The notes under the pieces: generated by a model
Told to the model about the DNA's origin: nothing
The model's database searches: none
What the model saw: the letters and a program-made list of their open reading frames with translations, nothing else
Shown: one piece after another, positions 31,518 through 40,152 of the stretch
Layout of the letters: each line of letters opens with the position of its first letter
Numbering within the stretch: position 1 is the first letter of the stretch
Translations under genes and position numbers: made by a program
From: Ammonifex thiophilus
GTDB lineage: Bacteria > Bacillota > Desulfotomaculia > Desulfotomaculales > Ammonificaceae
NCBI RefSeq assembly: GCF_003368535.1
Contig: NZ_QSLN01000001.1
Coordinates: forward strand, 366,453 to 430,452
DNA: 64,000 bases
Direction of reading: 5' to 3'

Positions 31518-34502
31518 ATGGGAAAGGAAGGGGCCGTACTGGTGGTGGGGGGTGGGGTGGCGGGGATCCAGGCCTCCCTGGAGCTGGCACGGCTGGGTTT
31601 CTACGTTTATTTGGCGGAGAGGGGCCCCAGCATCGGTGGGGGAATGGCCTACCTCGATAAGACCTTTCCCACCGAGGACTGCGCGCTCTGCATCCTTTCC
31701 CCTTTCCTGGTGGAGTGCGCCCGCCACCGCAATGTAGAGATCCTGACCGGGGCGGAGGTCGAGAGTCTTTCCGGTGAACCGGGAAGCTTCCGGGTGAAGT
31801 TAAAGATACATCCCCGGGGAGTAAAGGTGGAGGAGTGCCGAGCCTGCGGTGCGTGCTTCCAAGTTTGCCCGGTGGAGGTCCCCGACGAGTTCAACCAGGG
31901 CCTATCAAGCCGCAAGGCCGTATACCAGCCTTACCCCCAGGCCTTTCCCCGCGCGGCGGTCATCGACTGGGGGAGTTGCACCCGCTGCGGCCGCTGCCGG
32001 GACGCCTGCCCGACCAAGGCCATAGACCTGGAGATGGAGCCGGAGGAAAGAGAGCTTTCCGTTGGGGCTATACTCTTAACGCCCGGCTTTTCCCTCTTTT
32101 CTCCTGCCGGCCTTTCCCCGGCCTACGGCCGAGATCTGCGCGGCCTAGTGATCACCAGCTTGGAAATGGAGCGCATCCTGAGCGCTTCCGGTCCCTTCGG
32201 CGGCGCCGTTGCCCGGCCGCAGGACCGAAGCCTTCCCCGCCGGATAGCCTGGCTGCAGTGCGTGGGCTCGCGCGACCGCCGCCTTGGCCGCCCTTTCTGC
32301 TCTTCCGTCTGCTGCATGATCGCCCTCAAGCAGGCCCACCTGGTGCGGGAGCGCACCCGGGGAGCGGTGGATACGGCGATCTTCGGTATGGATCTGCGGG
32401 CCTTCGGCAAACACTTCGAGGAGTACGCCCTGCGAGTCCAAGAGGACGGGGTGCGCTTTATCCCCTGCCGGATACACAGTCTTACCTCCGCCGGGGAAGG
32501 GGTACGTCTGCGCTGGGTGGAGGGTGGAGTGAAGGAGGAGGTTTTCGACCTGGTGGTTCTCTCCTTGGGCTTGGCCCCCCCGGCGTTCGGTGACAAGCTC
32601 TTAGCGAACCTCGGGATACCTGCAGGGCCTTTCGGCTTCTGTCCACAAGAGTTTGCGGGCACGGGTACGGGCAGGCCGGGCATTTTTGTGGCCGGCACTT
32701 TTGCCGGGCCCAAGGATATACCGGAAGCGGTGACGGAGGCCACAGCCGCTGTGGGGGAGATAAGCTCCTGGCTCAGGGAAGTCCGGGGAACCCGAGTGGT
32801 CACTCCTTCCTATCCCCCTCCGCTGGAACTGGCTGATGAGCCCCGGATCGGAGTGGTGGTATGCGACTGCGGTACCAACATCCGCGGGGTGGTAAAGGTG
32901 CCCGAGGTGGTGGTTTTTGCCCGGCAACTCCCCGGCGTGGTATGGGCCCGGGAGTGCCTCTACGCCTGCTCCCAGGACAGCCAGCAGGTAATCAAGAAGG
33001 CGGTCCTTCGTCATCGACTCAACCGGTTGGTGGTGGTTGCCTGCTCCCCCCGCACCCACCGCCCTCTCTTCCGCGAGACCCTGCAGGAAGTGGGGCTTAA
33101 CCCCTATCTTTTGGAGATGGTTAACATAAGGGATCACTGCTCCTGGGTGCATTCTGACCCGGAGGCAGCCACTGCCAAGGCCCAAGCGCTCTGCGCCATG
33201 GGGGTGGCCAAAGCGGCCAGGCTCAAACCCCTTTCCCCGGCCCGGGTTCCCATCGTTCCTCGGGCGTTGGTGGTGGGAGGCGGGGTAGCGGGCCTGACCG
33301 CGGCTTGCTCCCTAGCTGATCAGGGAGTAGAAGTGATCCTGGTGGAAAAGACCGAGAGAATTGGTGGGAAGGCGCGGGAAATCTACTACGGCCTTGATGG
33401 GGAAGATCCTCGCCAGCTGAGCCACGAGCTTGCCGAAAAAGTGCAATCCCACCCACGGATAAAGGTTTGCACCAAAACGGTTCCGATAAGCTGCGAAGGG
33501 TTTGTAGGCAACTTCAGGGTAAGACTGAGCAACGGCGAGGAAGTGCGTTGCGGTGCCATCATCCTGGCTACTGGTGCCTTGCCCCATAGACCGCGGAGCT
33601 TCCTTTACGGCACCAATCCCCGGGTAACCACTTTATGGGAGTTTGAAGAAGGCTGGGCTAAAGAGAGGGGGCGTTTTACTGAAGCACAAGAAATCCTTTT
33701 CCTCCAGTGTGTCGAGTCCCGCACTCCGGAGCGTCCTTATTGCAGCCGGGTCTGCTGTAGCAAGACGGCTCTCCTGGCCCGCCAGGTGAAAGAGGAACTG
33801 CCTTTCGCCCGGGTGTATGTGCTTTGCCGAGACGTGCGCACCTACGGTTTCCGGGAAAAGCTTTACGACGCGGCTAGAGCGGCCGGGGTGGTTTACCTCC
33901 GCTATACCCCCGACCGTCCTCCCCAGGTGGAAGAGGAAGAAGGGGAACTCAAGGTTACCCTCTTCGACCCCCTCCTGGAGGAGGAATTGGTCTTCCGCCC
34001 TGACCTCCTGGTGCTGGCCACTCCCATGGTGGCTCCCCCAGACAGAAAGGAGCTCGCTCAGATCTTTAAAGTACCGGTGGACGAGCACGGCTTCTTCTGG
34101 GAGGCTCACCCGAAGCTCAGACCCGTAGATTTCGCGGCGGAGGGGATCTTTCTTTGCGGCACGGCCCACAGCCCCCGAAGCCTGAAGGAGTGCCTTATCC
34201 AGGCTAAAGCGGCGGCGGCCAGAGCGGCTTCCTTCCTCCTCCAGGAGGAGCTCGAGGGCAAGGGGGAGGTGGCTCGGGTGGATCCTTCAAAGTGTGTAGC
34301 TTGTCTTACCTGCGTACGCGTCTGCCCTTACGGAGCTCCGCGTTACTCCCCGGGAGAAGGGGTGGTAGCGATTGAACCCCTGGTTTGCCAGGGTTGCGGT
34401 ACCTGCGTGGGGGAGTGCCCCAACGCGGCCATCGAGCTGGAAGGCTACCGGCGGGGACAGATGGCGGCAGCCGTCACCGGGCTTTTGGGGGTGAGAGGGT
34501 GA
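31518..34502 (+). CDS. hdrA: Fused double HdrA-like flavoprotein
   Basis: 994 residues, about 1.5 times normal HdrA. First part (1-430): FAD domain (VLVVGGGVAGIQASLELARL), SIGGGMAYLDKTFPTEDC, and ferredoxin clusters CRACGACFQVC and CTRCGRCRDAC. Second part (about 445-994): HdrA-type N-terminal domain (VVCDCGTNIRGVV, ACSPRTHRPLFRETL), a second FAD domain (ALVVGGGVAGLTAACSLADQ) and a final ferredoxin pair (CVACLTCVRVC, CQGCGTCVGEC). In methanogens and Moorella HdrA is the electron-bifurcating flavin subunit. HdrB and HdrC are not encoded here. It overlaps MvhD, so they work together. Confidence 0.92.
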   Translation: MGKEGAVLVVGGGVAGIQASLELARLGFYVYLAERGPSIGGGMAYLDKTFPTEDCALCILSPFLVECARHRNVEILTGAEVESLSGEPGSFRVKLKIHPRGVKVEECRACGACFQVCPVEVPDEFNQGLSSRKAVYQPYPQAFPRAAVIDWGSCTRCGRCRDACPTKAIDLEMEPEERELSVGAILLTPGFSLFSPAGLSPAYGRDLRGLVITSLEMERILSASGPFGGAVARPQDRSLPRRIAWLQCVGSRDRRLGRPFCSSVCCMIALKQAHLVRERTRGAVDTAIFGMDLRAFGKHFEEYALRVQEDGVRFIPCRIHSLTSAGEGVRLRWVEGGVKEEVFDLVVLSLGLAPPAFGDKLLANLGIPAGPFGFCPQEFAGTGTGRPGIFVAGTFAGPKDIPEAVTEATAAVGEISSWLREVRGTRVVTPSYPPPLELADEPRIGVVVCDCGTNIRGVVKVPEVVVFARQLPGVVWARECLYACSQDSQQVIKKAVLRHRLNRLVVVACSPRTHRPLFRETLQEVGLNPYLLEMVNIRDHCSWVHSDPEAATAKAQALCAMGVAKAARLKPLSPARVPIVPRALVVGGGVAGLTAACSLADQGVEVILVEKTERIGGKAREIYYGLDGEDPRQLSHELAEKVQSHPRIKVCTKTVPISCEGFVGNFRVRLSNGEEVRCGAIILATGALPHRPRSFLYGTNPRVTTLWEFEEGWAKERGRFTEAQEILFLQCVESRTPERPYCSRVCCSKTALLARQVKEELPFARVYVLCRDVRTYGFREKLYDAARAAGVVYLRYTPDRPPQVEEEEGELKVTLFDPLLEEELVFRPDLLVLATPMVAPPDRKELAQIFKVPVDEHGFFWEAHPKLRPVDFAAEGIFLCGTAHSPRSLKECLIQAKAAAARAASFLLQEELEGKGEVARVDPSKCVACLTCVRVCPYGAPRYSPGEGVVAIEPLVCQGCGTCVGECPNAAIELEGYRRGQMAAAVTGLLGVRG

Positions 34503-34924
34503 AGGAGTTCGAGCCCATCATCGTGGCCTTCTGCTGTCACTACTGCGCTTACGCGGCGGCAGATTTGGCAGGGAGCTTACGCTTGGAGTATCCCCCCGGC
34601 ATCCGCATCGTGGAGGTTCCCTGCTCCGGGCGGGTGGAGGAGGAGCTCATCTTAAAGGCCTTTGCCGAGGGGGCTGATGGAGTGCTGGTAGCTGGTTGCC
34701 TGGAGGGGGACTGCCACTTTCAGAAGGGAAACATCCGGGCCCGCAAGCGAGTGGAACACCTCCGGCAGCTGCTGAAGGAAATAGGTCTGGAACCGGAGCG
34801 TCTGGCCATGTATCATCTCTCTTCGGCCATGGGAAGGAGATTCGCCGAGATAGCCTGGGAGATGGCGGAAAAGGTGGCCGGGTTGGGGCCGAGCCCCTTG
34901 AGAAGGAGGACGAGAGAGGGATGA
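34499..34924 (+). CDS. mvhD: MvhD/FrhD-like [2Fe-2S] electron-transfer subunit
   Basis: 141 residues from GTG 34499 (GTGA overlap with hdrA). MvhD connects an electron donor to HdrA. Cysteines: AFCCHYCAYAAADLAG, EVPCSGRVEEELIL and VAGCLEGDCHFQKGN, the usual MvhD pattern. It ends with an ATGA overlap to metV, which ties it to the methylene-THF reductase genes. Confidence 0.9.
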   Translation: MKEFEPIIVAFCCHYCAYAAADLAGSLRLEYPPGIRIVEVPCSGRVEEELILKAFAEGADGVLVAGCLEGDCHFQKGNIRARKRVEHLRQLLKEIGLEPERLAMYHLSSAMGRRFAEIAWEMAEKVAGLGPSPLRRRTREG

Positions 34925-35592
34925 TAGTGGCCAAACCTAAGCCTTTTCCCTTCTTGACCGAGCAGCTGCGCCCTTACCGCAAAGTGGCGGTCGTAGGGTG
35001 CGAAACCTGTGTGGCTGTTTGCCTGGCCGGAGGGGAGAGGGAGGTCCGGAGGCTTGCTCAAGCGCTGGAGCTGGAGCGTCGGGTGAGGGGAGGAGTAGAA
35101 CTGCTAACCCTTCCCCTCACGGTCAAACGGCAGTGCGAGTATGAGTACCTGGAGCCGCTGAGGGAAACCCTTAAAGGAGTGGAGGCGGCGGTGTCCCTGG
35201 GTTGCGGGGTAGGGGTGCAGTACCTGGCGGCCGCTTTCCCGGAGCTGTGGGTGGTGCCGGGGCTCGACACCTTGATGGCCGGCGGGCCGACGGCTTTGGG
35301 AGTCTGGGAGGAGTACTGCCGTCTGTGCGGGGAGTGTCTTCTACACCTGACCGGCGGCATATGCCCCCTTACGCGCTGCGCTAAGGGCCTGCTCAACGGC
35401 CCCTGCGGCGGGGCGTCGGAGGGAAGGTGCGAGGTAAACCCCGAAGTCCCCTGTGCCTGGATTCTGATTTACGAGCGGCTGCGGCGCTTCGGTAAGGAGG
35501 AACTGCTACGGCATCTTACTCCTCCCAAGAACTGGCAGCTGGCCCAAGGACGCGGTCCGCGGAAGCTGGTGAGGGAAGAGGTGAGGGGATGA
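34921..35592 (+). CDS. metV: MetV, Fe-S/zinc subunit of methylene-tetrahydrofolate reductase
   Basis: 223 residues, ATG 34921. MetV is the partner of MetF in acetogens, linking it to electron carriers. It has cysteine-rich segments: VGCETCVAVCLAGG near the start, ECLLHLTGGICPLTRCAKG with GPCGG in the C-terminal part. It overlaps both neighbours by 4 bases. Purified Moorella MetFV is found with HdrABC-MvhD (established), which matches the gene order here apart from the missing HdrBC. Confidence 0.9.
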   Translation: MIVAKPKPFPFLTEQLRPYRKVAVVGCETCVAVCLAGGEREVRRLAQALELERRVRGGVELLTLPLTVKRQCEYEYLEPLRETLKGVEAAVSLGCGVGVQYLAAAFPELWVVPGLDTLMAGGPTALGVWEEYCRLCGECLLHLTGGICPLTRCAKGLLNGPCGGASEGRCEVNPEVPCAWILIYERLRRFGKEELLRHLTPPKNWQLAQGRGPRKLVREEVRG

Positions 35593-36527
35593 AGTCCGGT
35601 TCGCGTTTAGAAAGGTTGCTCAGCCAAGGAGAGTTCGTGGTCACGGCGGAGATAGGCCCGCCCAAGCACGCTTCCGCCGAGCCGCTCATCCGCAAGGCTC
35701 GCCTACTCAAAGGGTACGTGGACGCGGCCAACGTAACCGATTGCCAAACGGCAGTGGTGCGGATGGCCAGCATCCCGGCGGCGGTGCATCTTTTGCGCGA
35801 AGGAGTAGAGCCGGTCATCCAGATGACTTGCCGCGACCGCAACCGCATAGCCATCCAAGCCGATCTGCTGGGGGCATACAGCCTGGGGATCCGCAACTTG
35901 CTCTGCCTTACCGGCGACCACCCGGCGGTGGGCGACCACCCTGAAGCCAAAGGGGTGTTTGACCTCGACGCCGTGCAGCTTTTGGACATGGTCAGGCGCC
36001 TCCGGGACGAAAAGGTCTTTCAAAGTGGCGTGCCGCTTAAGGGCCCTGAACCCCGCTTTTTCCTTGGAGCGGCAGAGAATCCCTGCGGCGCCCCGGTGGA
36101 GCTCAGGATAATGCGGCTGGCCAAGAAGGTAGAGGCCGGGGCCGACTTCATCCAGACCCAGTGCGTTTTCGACTTGGAGTGCTTCAGCCGTTGGATGGAG
36201 TCGGTGCGCGAAGAGGGCTTGGATCGCCGCGTCTACATCCTGGCGGGGGTCACTCCTCTAAAGTCGGCTCGCATGGCCCAGTACATGCACGAAAACGTTC
36301 CCGGGATAAGCATACCAGAAGAGATTAGGGAGAGAATGGCCAAGGCGTCTGATTCCCAGGAAGAGGGGATAGCCATCGCGGTGGAAACCATCCAGGCCTT
36401 AAAGAGGATACCGGGCGTGGCCGGAGTCCACATAATGGCTATCGCCTGGGAGGAAGTGGTTCCGGAGATCGTAAGGCGGGCGGGGCTTTTTCCCCGGCCC
36501 CAGCTTCCAGAGGAGACTGATAGGTAG
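35589..36527 (+). CDS. metF: 5,10-Methylenetetrahydrofolate reductase
   Basis: 312-residue FAD-dependent TIM barrel that reduces methylene-THF to methyl-THF, the methyl donor for AcsE. ATG 35589 overlaps metV. Motifs: FVVTAEIGPPKHAS, IRNLLCLTGDHP (FAD/folate region) and QTQCVFDLECFSRW. It is the last gene of the carbon-fixation block. Its last 89 bases overlap, antisense, the 3' end of the polysaccharide deacetylase gene. Confidence 0.94.
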   Translation: MKSGSRLERLLSQGEFVVTAEIGPPKHASAEPLIRKARLLKGYVDAANVTDCQTAVVRMASIPAAVHLLREGVEPVIQMTCRDRNRIAIQADLLGAYSLGIRNLLCLTGDHPAVGDHPEAKGVFDLDAVQLLDMVRRLRDEKVFQSGVPLKGPEPRFFLGAAENPCGAPVELRIMRLAKKVEAGADFIQTQCVFDLECFSRWMESVREEGLDRRVYILAGVTPLKSARMAQYMHENVPGISIPEEIRERMAKASDSQEEGIAIAVETIQALKRIPGVAGVHIMAIAWEEVVPEIVRRAGLFPRPQLPEETDR

Positions 36528-37611
36528 CCTCGGTCACCGAAGGTGCAGTATGCTCCTTCTTCGCCTCGGCTTTTTCCTCGGCGGGCATGGAGATGCCGGC
36601 CTTTTTCTTTTCCGGTGCAGGCTGCAGGAGCTCCGAAAGGGTTACCAGTTCGTATCCCCTGTTTCTCAATTCCCTTATCAGAGTAGGCAGGGCTTCCAGC
36701 GTCCCCGGACGTCCCTCGTGCAGCAGGATGATACTGCCGTCGCGCACTTGGCTTAGCACCCGTTTCACCATCGTCTGGGGACCTGGGTTGGTCCAGTCCC
36801 GCGGATCCACATCCCACAGCACCACCTTCTCGCCTAGCTCTTCCGCTATCTCTAGCACCCCCGAGTTCACAGCTCCGTAAGGGGGGCGGAAGAACTTCAC
36901 CGGCTCCCCGGTTATTCCTTCCAGTACGCGGGCTGTGCGGACAAGATCGCTCCGCACCTCTTCCTTAGTTGCCCTCCCCAGGTTGGCGTGCCACCAGGAG
37001 TGGCTTCCCACCTCATGTCCTTTCTCTCGCATAAGCTTCACGAGATGAGGGTAGCGCTCGGCCCGGCAGCCGATAACAAAGAAAGTGGCCGGGGCGTGCA
37101 TCCTTTCCAGCACAGCTAGGTACCTTTCGGTAAGCCCTGGGTAAGGCCCGTCGTCGAAGGTGAGGGCCACCCTTTTACCACCCTCGGCGGCGCGGTAGAA
37201 GGGTTTAACCCCCTTCGCCTCTGAAGGGGAAACGGGGTGCTTCAGGGTGTCGCCCGGCAGAAGAATTTCTCCTGGTGTGGGAGCCGCACTCGGCGGGGCC
37301 TGCGGAGGCTCAGTGGGTGGCGGGGCGATCATCTTGACCGCTGTTGAAGAGGGAACTGGCTTCTGGGGCTTGAGCTGCGCCCAGGTGTAAACCAGAGCGG
37401 AGAGGAACAGGCATAGCAGCAGGGATCCCGCCAGCACCTGCCAGCGCCTTGAGAGGAGGGCTTGTCCGGTCACGGCAACTTTTCTACTTCCCTGCAACTT
37501 TTTCCACCCCGCGCTCCTTCGAGGTTCCAGGAACTCCCCTTTTTCTCCGGACTTCGTTCCCGCTCCCGAAAACTCCTGCCGGTAAAAGAGGAATTTCGCT
37601 TTCCCCTGCAA
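36439..37611 (-). CDS. Membrane-anchored polysaccharide deacetylase
   Basis: Up to 390 residues. A cytoplasmic N-terminus and one membrane helix (LAGSLLLCLFLSALVYTWA), a Pro-rich linker, then a NodB deacetylase domain with all motifs: ALTFDDGPYPG, GSHSWWH (metal His pair), RPPYGAVN, and IILLHEG at the end. It probably removes acetyl groups from cell-wall or spore-cortex glycan. TTG 37611 gives the longest frame; GTG 37473 nearer the membrane helix is also possible. The C-terminal 60 residues are low-complexity and overlap metF antisense. Confidence 0.85.
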   Translation of the reverse strand: MQGKAKFLFYRQEFSGAGTKSGEKGEFLEPRRSAGWKKLQGSRKVAVTGQALLSRRWQVLAGSLLLCLFLSALVYTWAQLKPQKPVPSSTAVKMIAPPPTEPPQAPPSAAPTPGEILLPGDTLKHPVSPSEAKGVKPFYRAAEGGKRVALTFDDGPYPGLTERYLAVLERMHAPATFFVIGCRAERYPHLVKLMREKGHEVGSHSWWHANLGRATKEEVRSDLVRTARVLEGITGEPVKFFRPPYGAVNSGVLEIAEELGEKVVLWDVDPRDWTNPGPQTMVKRVLSQVRDGSIILLHEGRPGTLEALPTLIRELRNRGYELVTLSELLQPAPEKKKAGISMPAEEKAEAKKEHTAPSVTEATYQSPLEAGAGEKAPPALRSPEPLPPRR

Positions 37612-37630
37612 GCAGCTGGGAAGCCCCTCT

Positions 37631-37638
37631 CATATACT
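37631..37638 (+). promoter_or_regulatory. Candidate sporulation-sigma -10 box for ytaF
   Basis: CATATACT, close to the mother-cell sigma (E/K) -10 consensus, ending 30 bases before the ATG. The 12-mer CTCATATACTGG recurs before spoVFA (39206) at the same distance. The -35 side is not convincing. Confidence 0.45.
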
Positions 37639-37667
37639 GGTAAAAGCCTTGAGGCTGGGGGGATAGG

Positions 37668-38291
37668 ATGAACTGGATCACCATTGCTCTACTCACAATT
37701 TCGTCAAGCCTAGATAATTTTGGAGCAGGGCTATCGTATGGCATTTGCGGAATAAGAATAAAGATGAGACACAACGCTTTAATAGCGCTTATAGCCTTTC
37801 TGTTCAGCTATGTCGGAATAATTTGCGGAGGGTACATTGCTAAGATACTGCCAAATCTGCTGGCCAACGTGACGGCAGCCCTCCTTTTCTTTATCATCGG
37901 TTTGCGCCTGGTCTTGCTCACCTGGCAGCAGCGCAAGCGCAGCGAGCAGGCGGAGACTGAGGAAAGAGGCGGCGTGGGGGAAATTCTGCGCTCCCCCCAA
38001 AAGGCCGACCGGAACCGCTCGGGGGAGATCGAACTACCAGAAGCCGTCCTTTTAGGGGTGGCTCTTTCGCTCAACGCCCTTACCAACGGCTTGGGTGCCG
38101 GTATTCTGGGGCTTTCCCCCTTCTGGGTTTCCTTCTTCGCCGCCTTGGGAAGTTTCGTAGCCGTTTGGTGGGGGATAAAGCTGGGAGTGAAGGTGGCGGC
38201 GGTGCGGATAGGTAAGTGGTCTCTAGGGCAGTTCAGCATTTTCTTGAGTGGGGCCATCCTAATACTCATCGGCCTTAAAAACCTCCTCTAG
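37668..38291 (+). CDS. ytaF: YtaF-like sporulation membrane protein (MntP family fold)
   Basis: 207 residues with six membrane segments in two blocks joined by a charged loop (residues about 85-120). ISSSLDNFGAGLSYGICGI near the start and LSLNALTNGLGAGILGLSP in the second half are the paired D/N motifs of the MntP/YtaF cation-exporter fold. YtaF is a sporulation-associated protein of unclear substrate. ATG 37668 behind GGGGGGAT. Confidence 0.85.
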   Translation: MNWITIALLTISSSLDNFGAGLSYGICGIRIKMRHNALIALIAFLFSYVGIICGGYIAKILPNLLANVTAALLFFIIGLRLVLLTWQQRKRSEQAETEERGGVGEILRSPQKADRNRSGEIELPEAVLLGVALSLNALTNGLGAGILGLSPFWVSFFAALGSFVAVWWGIKLGVKVAAVRIGKWSLGQFSIFLSGAILILIGLKNLL

Positions 38292-38311
38292 GTTTCTGGC
38301 CGGCCGGTGGC

Positions 38312-38340
38312 TTGACTTGCCCGGATCGACGTACGACAAT
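38312..38340 (+). promoter_or_regulatory. Promoter of the dapB-dapA operon
   Basis: TTGACT (38312-38317), 17 bases, GACAAT (38335-38340), 38 bases before the dapB start. Good housekeeping match. A vegetative promoter here fits the dual use of the operon for lysine and cell wall. Confidence 0.6.
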
Positions 38341-38378
38341 AAGGTTAAAAACCTGTAGGGAAGGTTAGGGGGGAGAAA

Positions 38379-39176
38379 TTGATCCGGGTAGTGGTCACCG
38401 GGGCGGCCGGCCGGATGGGTCGGGAGGTCGTCAAGGCGGTCAGCCGTACGCCAGGCATGCAACTGGTAGGGGCGGTCGACCCCGGTCACACAGGACAGGA
38501 TGTAGGCCTGCTGGCTGGCATCGGACCGCTGGGATTGATGGTGCGGGACGATTTGGCCAACGTTTTGCGAGAGACTGAGGCCTCGGTGATGGTGGACTTC
38601 ACCACCCCGCACGCGGCCGTAGCCAACATCAAAACCGCTCTAGCTTGTGGCGTGCGTCCGGTGGTGGGGACCACGGGTATCCCACAGGAGGAAATAGAGG
38701 AACTAAAGAAGATCTGCCGGGAGAAGCGCTTAGGGGGGCTAATTGCCCCCAACTTTGCTCTGGGGGCGGTTTTAATGATGCACTTCGCCGGCATTGCCGC
38801 CCGCTATTTCCCCGATGTGGAGATCATCGAATACCATCACCACCAGAAATTGGACGCCCCTTCCGGCACAGCCCTGCAGACGGCGGAGATCATCGCCCGC
38901 AGCCGCCAGGGAGGCCCTGCAGAGGATCGCACGGAAGTGGAGAAGCTTGATGGTGCCCGAGGCGGCAACCTGGAGGGGGTAAGGATTCACAGCATCCGAC
39001 TACCCGGCTTTGTAGCCCATCAGGAGGTGATCTTCGGGGGGTTGGGCCAGACCCTAACCATAAGGCACGATTCCACCTCCCGCGAGTCGTTCATGCCGGG
39101 GGTAATCATGGCTATTAAGAAGGTGCTGGAGCTGGAGGAGTTAGTTTACGGCCTGGACAAGCTGATCTTCGGTTAA
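38379..39176 (+). CDS. dapB: 4-Hydroxy-tetrahydrodipicolinate reductase
   Basis: 265 residues. Reduces the DapA product towards diaminopimelate and lysine. The N-terminal nucleotide loop VVTGAAGRMGREVVKA and the catalytic stretch EYHHHQKLDAPSGTA are intact, followed by RLPGFVAHQEVIFGG. TTG 38379 behind AGGGGGGAG. It is first in dapB-spoVFA-spoVFB-asd-dapA. Confidence 0.93.
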   Translation: MIRVVVTGAAGRMGREVVKAVSRTPGMQLVGAVDPGHTGQDVGLLAGIGPLGLMVRDDLANVLRETEASVMVDFTTPHAAVANIKTALACGVRPVVGTTGIPQEEIEELKKICREKRLGGLIAPNFALGAVLMMHFAGIAARYFPDVEIIEYHHHQKLDAPSGTALQTAEIIARSRQGGPAEDRTEVEKLDGARGGNLEGVRIHSIRLPGFVAHQEVIFGGLGQTLTIRHDSTSRESFMPGVIMAIKKVLELEELVYGLDKLIFG

Positions 39177-39205
39177 AGCCTTCCGCACCTCCCTCCTCTA
39201 CGGCT

Positions 39206-39213
39206 CATATACT
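39206..39213 (+). promoter_or_regulatory. Candidate sporulation-sigma -10 box for spoVFA
   Basis: CATATACT ending exactly 30 bases before ATG 39243, inside CTCATATACTGG shared with the ytaF upstream region. In Bacillus spoVF is transcribed late in the mother cell (sigma K), so an internal promoter here is expected. Confidence 0.5.
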
Positions 39214-39242
39214 GGGTATTGGCCGTGGGGGGCGATAGCATC

Positions 39243-40139
39243 ATGCGACGAGGGCTTGCAGGGTTCACACTAGCGGTGGTCGGAGGCGACCAGCGGGCCG
39301 TCTATACGGCCGAGGAATTGGCCGGTCGGGGCGCCAGGGTGAGACTGGTGGGGCACGAGGCCAGCTTGCCGGGGGTGGAGCTCGCTAAGGAGATAAAGGC
39401 TGGGCTAGTAGGGGCGGAGGCGGTGATCTTCCCCTTCCCGGGAGTGCAGGAGGGCGGTGAAATAGAGACCCCTTCCGGAGTGCTCCATTTGAAAGAAGAG
39501 GATTTGCTACCTTTGCCGCGTGGAGGCCTCGTCTTCACTGGCTTTGCCAATCCCTATCTTCTCCGGCTGGCGGAGCGGCTGGGCTTGAAGCTCATACCGG
39601 TGGCCGATCGCGACGATTTCGCCATACTCAATTCCATCCCCACCGCCGAGGGAGCCTTGCAGATGGCCATGGAGCTTTTACCCATCACCATTCACGGCTC
39701 GCAGGTCCTGGTGCTGGGTTTCGGGCGGGTGGGCAAGACCCTGGGCCGCATGTTGCAGGCGCTGGGGGCCAAAGTGATGGTGGCGACGCGCGAGCCGGCG
39801 GAGCGCGCCCGCGCCTTGGAAATGGGGCTTAAAGCCATAGACTTCCCGGCTCTGCGCGGATGCATAGGCGAGGCCGAAGTGATCTTCAACACCGTACCCG
39901 CCCTGGTTCTTACCGCCCGGCTACTCAAGCACACCCGGCCCGACGTCCTCATCATCGACCTGGCTTCCAAGCCCGGAGGCACCGATTTCGAGGCTGCTCG
40001 GGCTTTAGGACGGCAGGCCCTGCTGGCTCCGTCTCTGCCAGGCAAGGTGGCCCCCAAGACGGCCGGGCGCATCTTAGGCCAGGTGATAGCGGAAATCTTC
40101 GTTCAGGAGAAAGGCTTGAGCCTGGCGGTACGTGCTTAG
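39243..40139 (+). CDS. spoVFA: Dipicolinate synthase subunit A
   Basis: 298 residues from ATG 39243, which lies behind GGGGGGCGAT and at the right distance from the -10 box (the in-frame TTG 39219 would leave no ribosome site). NAD(P)-binding protein that, with SpoVFB, oxidises the DapA product to dipicolinic acid for the spore core. Rossmann motif VLVLGFGRVGKTLGRMLQAL at about residue 155, preceded by IPTAEGALQMAME. N-terminal FTLAVVGGDQRAVYTAEEL is typical. Confidence 0.9.
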   Translation: MRRGLAGFTLAVVGGDQRAVYTAEELAGRGARVRLVGHEASLPGVELAKEIKAGLVGAEAVIFPFPGVQEGGEIETPSGVLHLKEEDLLPLPRGGLVFTGFANPYLLRLAERLGLKLIPVADRDDFAILNSIPTAEGALQMAMELLPITIHGSQVLVLGFGRVGKTLGRMLQALGAKVMVATREPAERARALEMGLKAIDFPALRGCIGEAEVIFNTVPALVLTARLLKHTRPDVLIIDLASKPGGTDFEAARALGRQALLAPSLPGKVAPKTAGRILGQVIAEIFVQEKGLSLAVRA

Positions 40140-40152
40140 GGGGGTGCGGGTC

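Noticed and set aside
32123..32803. Long minus-strand ORFs inside hdrA and other acs genes
   Set aside because: Antisense frames of GC-rich coding DNA, Arg/Pro/Ser-rich with no motifs or ribosome sites.
34385..34498. Longer N-terminus for MvhD
   Set aside because: The extra residues are out-of-frame translation of the HdrA ferredoxin domain; GTG 34499 overlapping the HdrA stop is the natural start.
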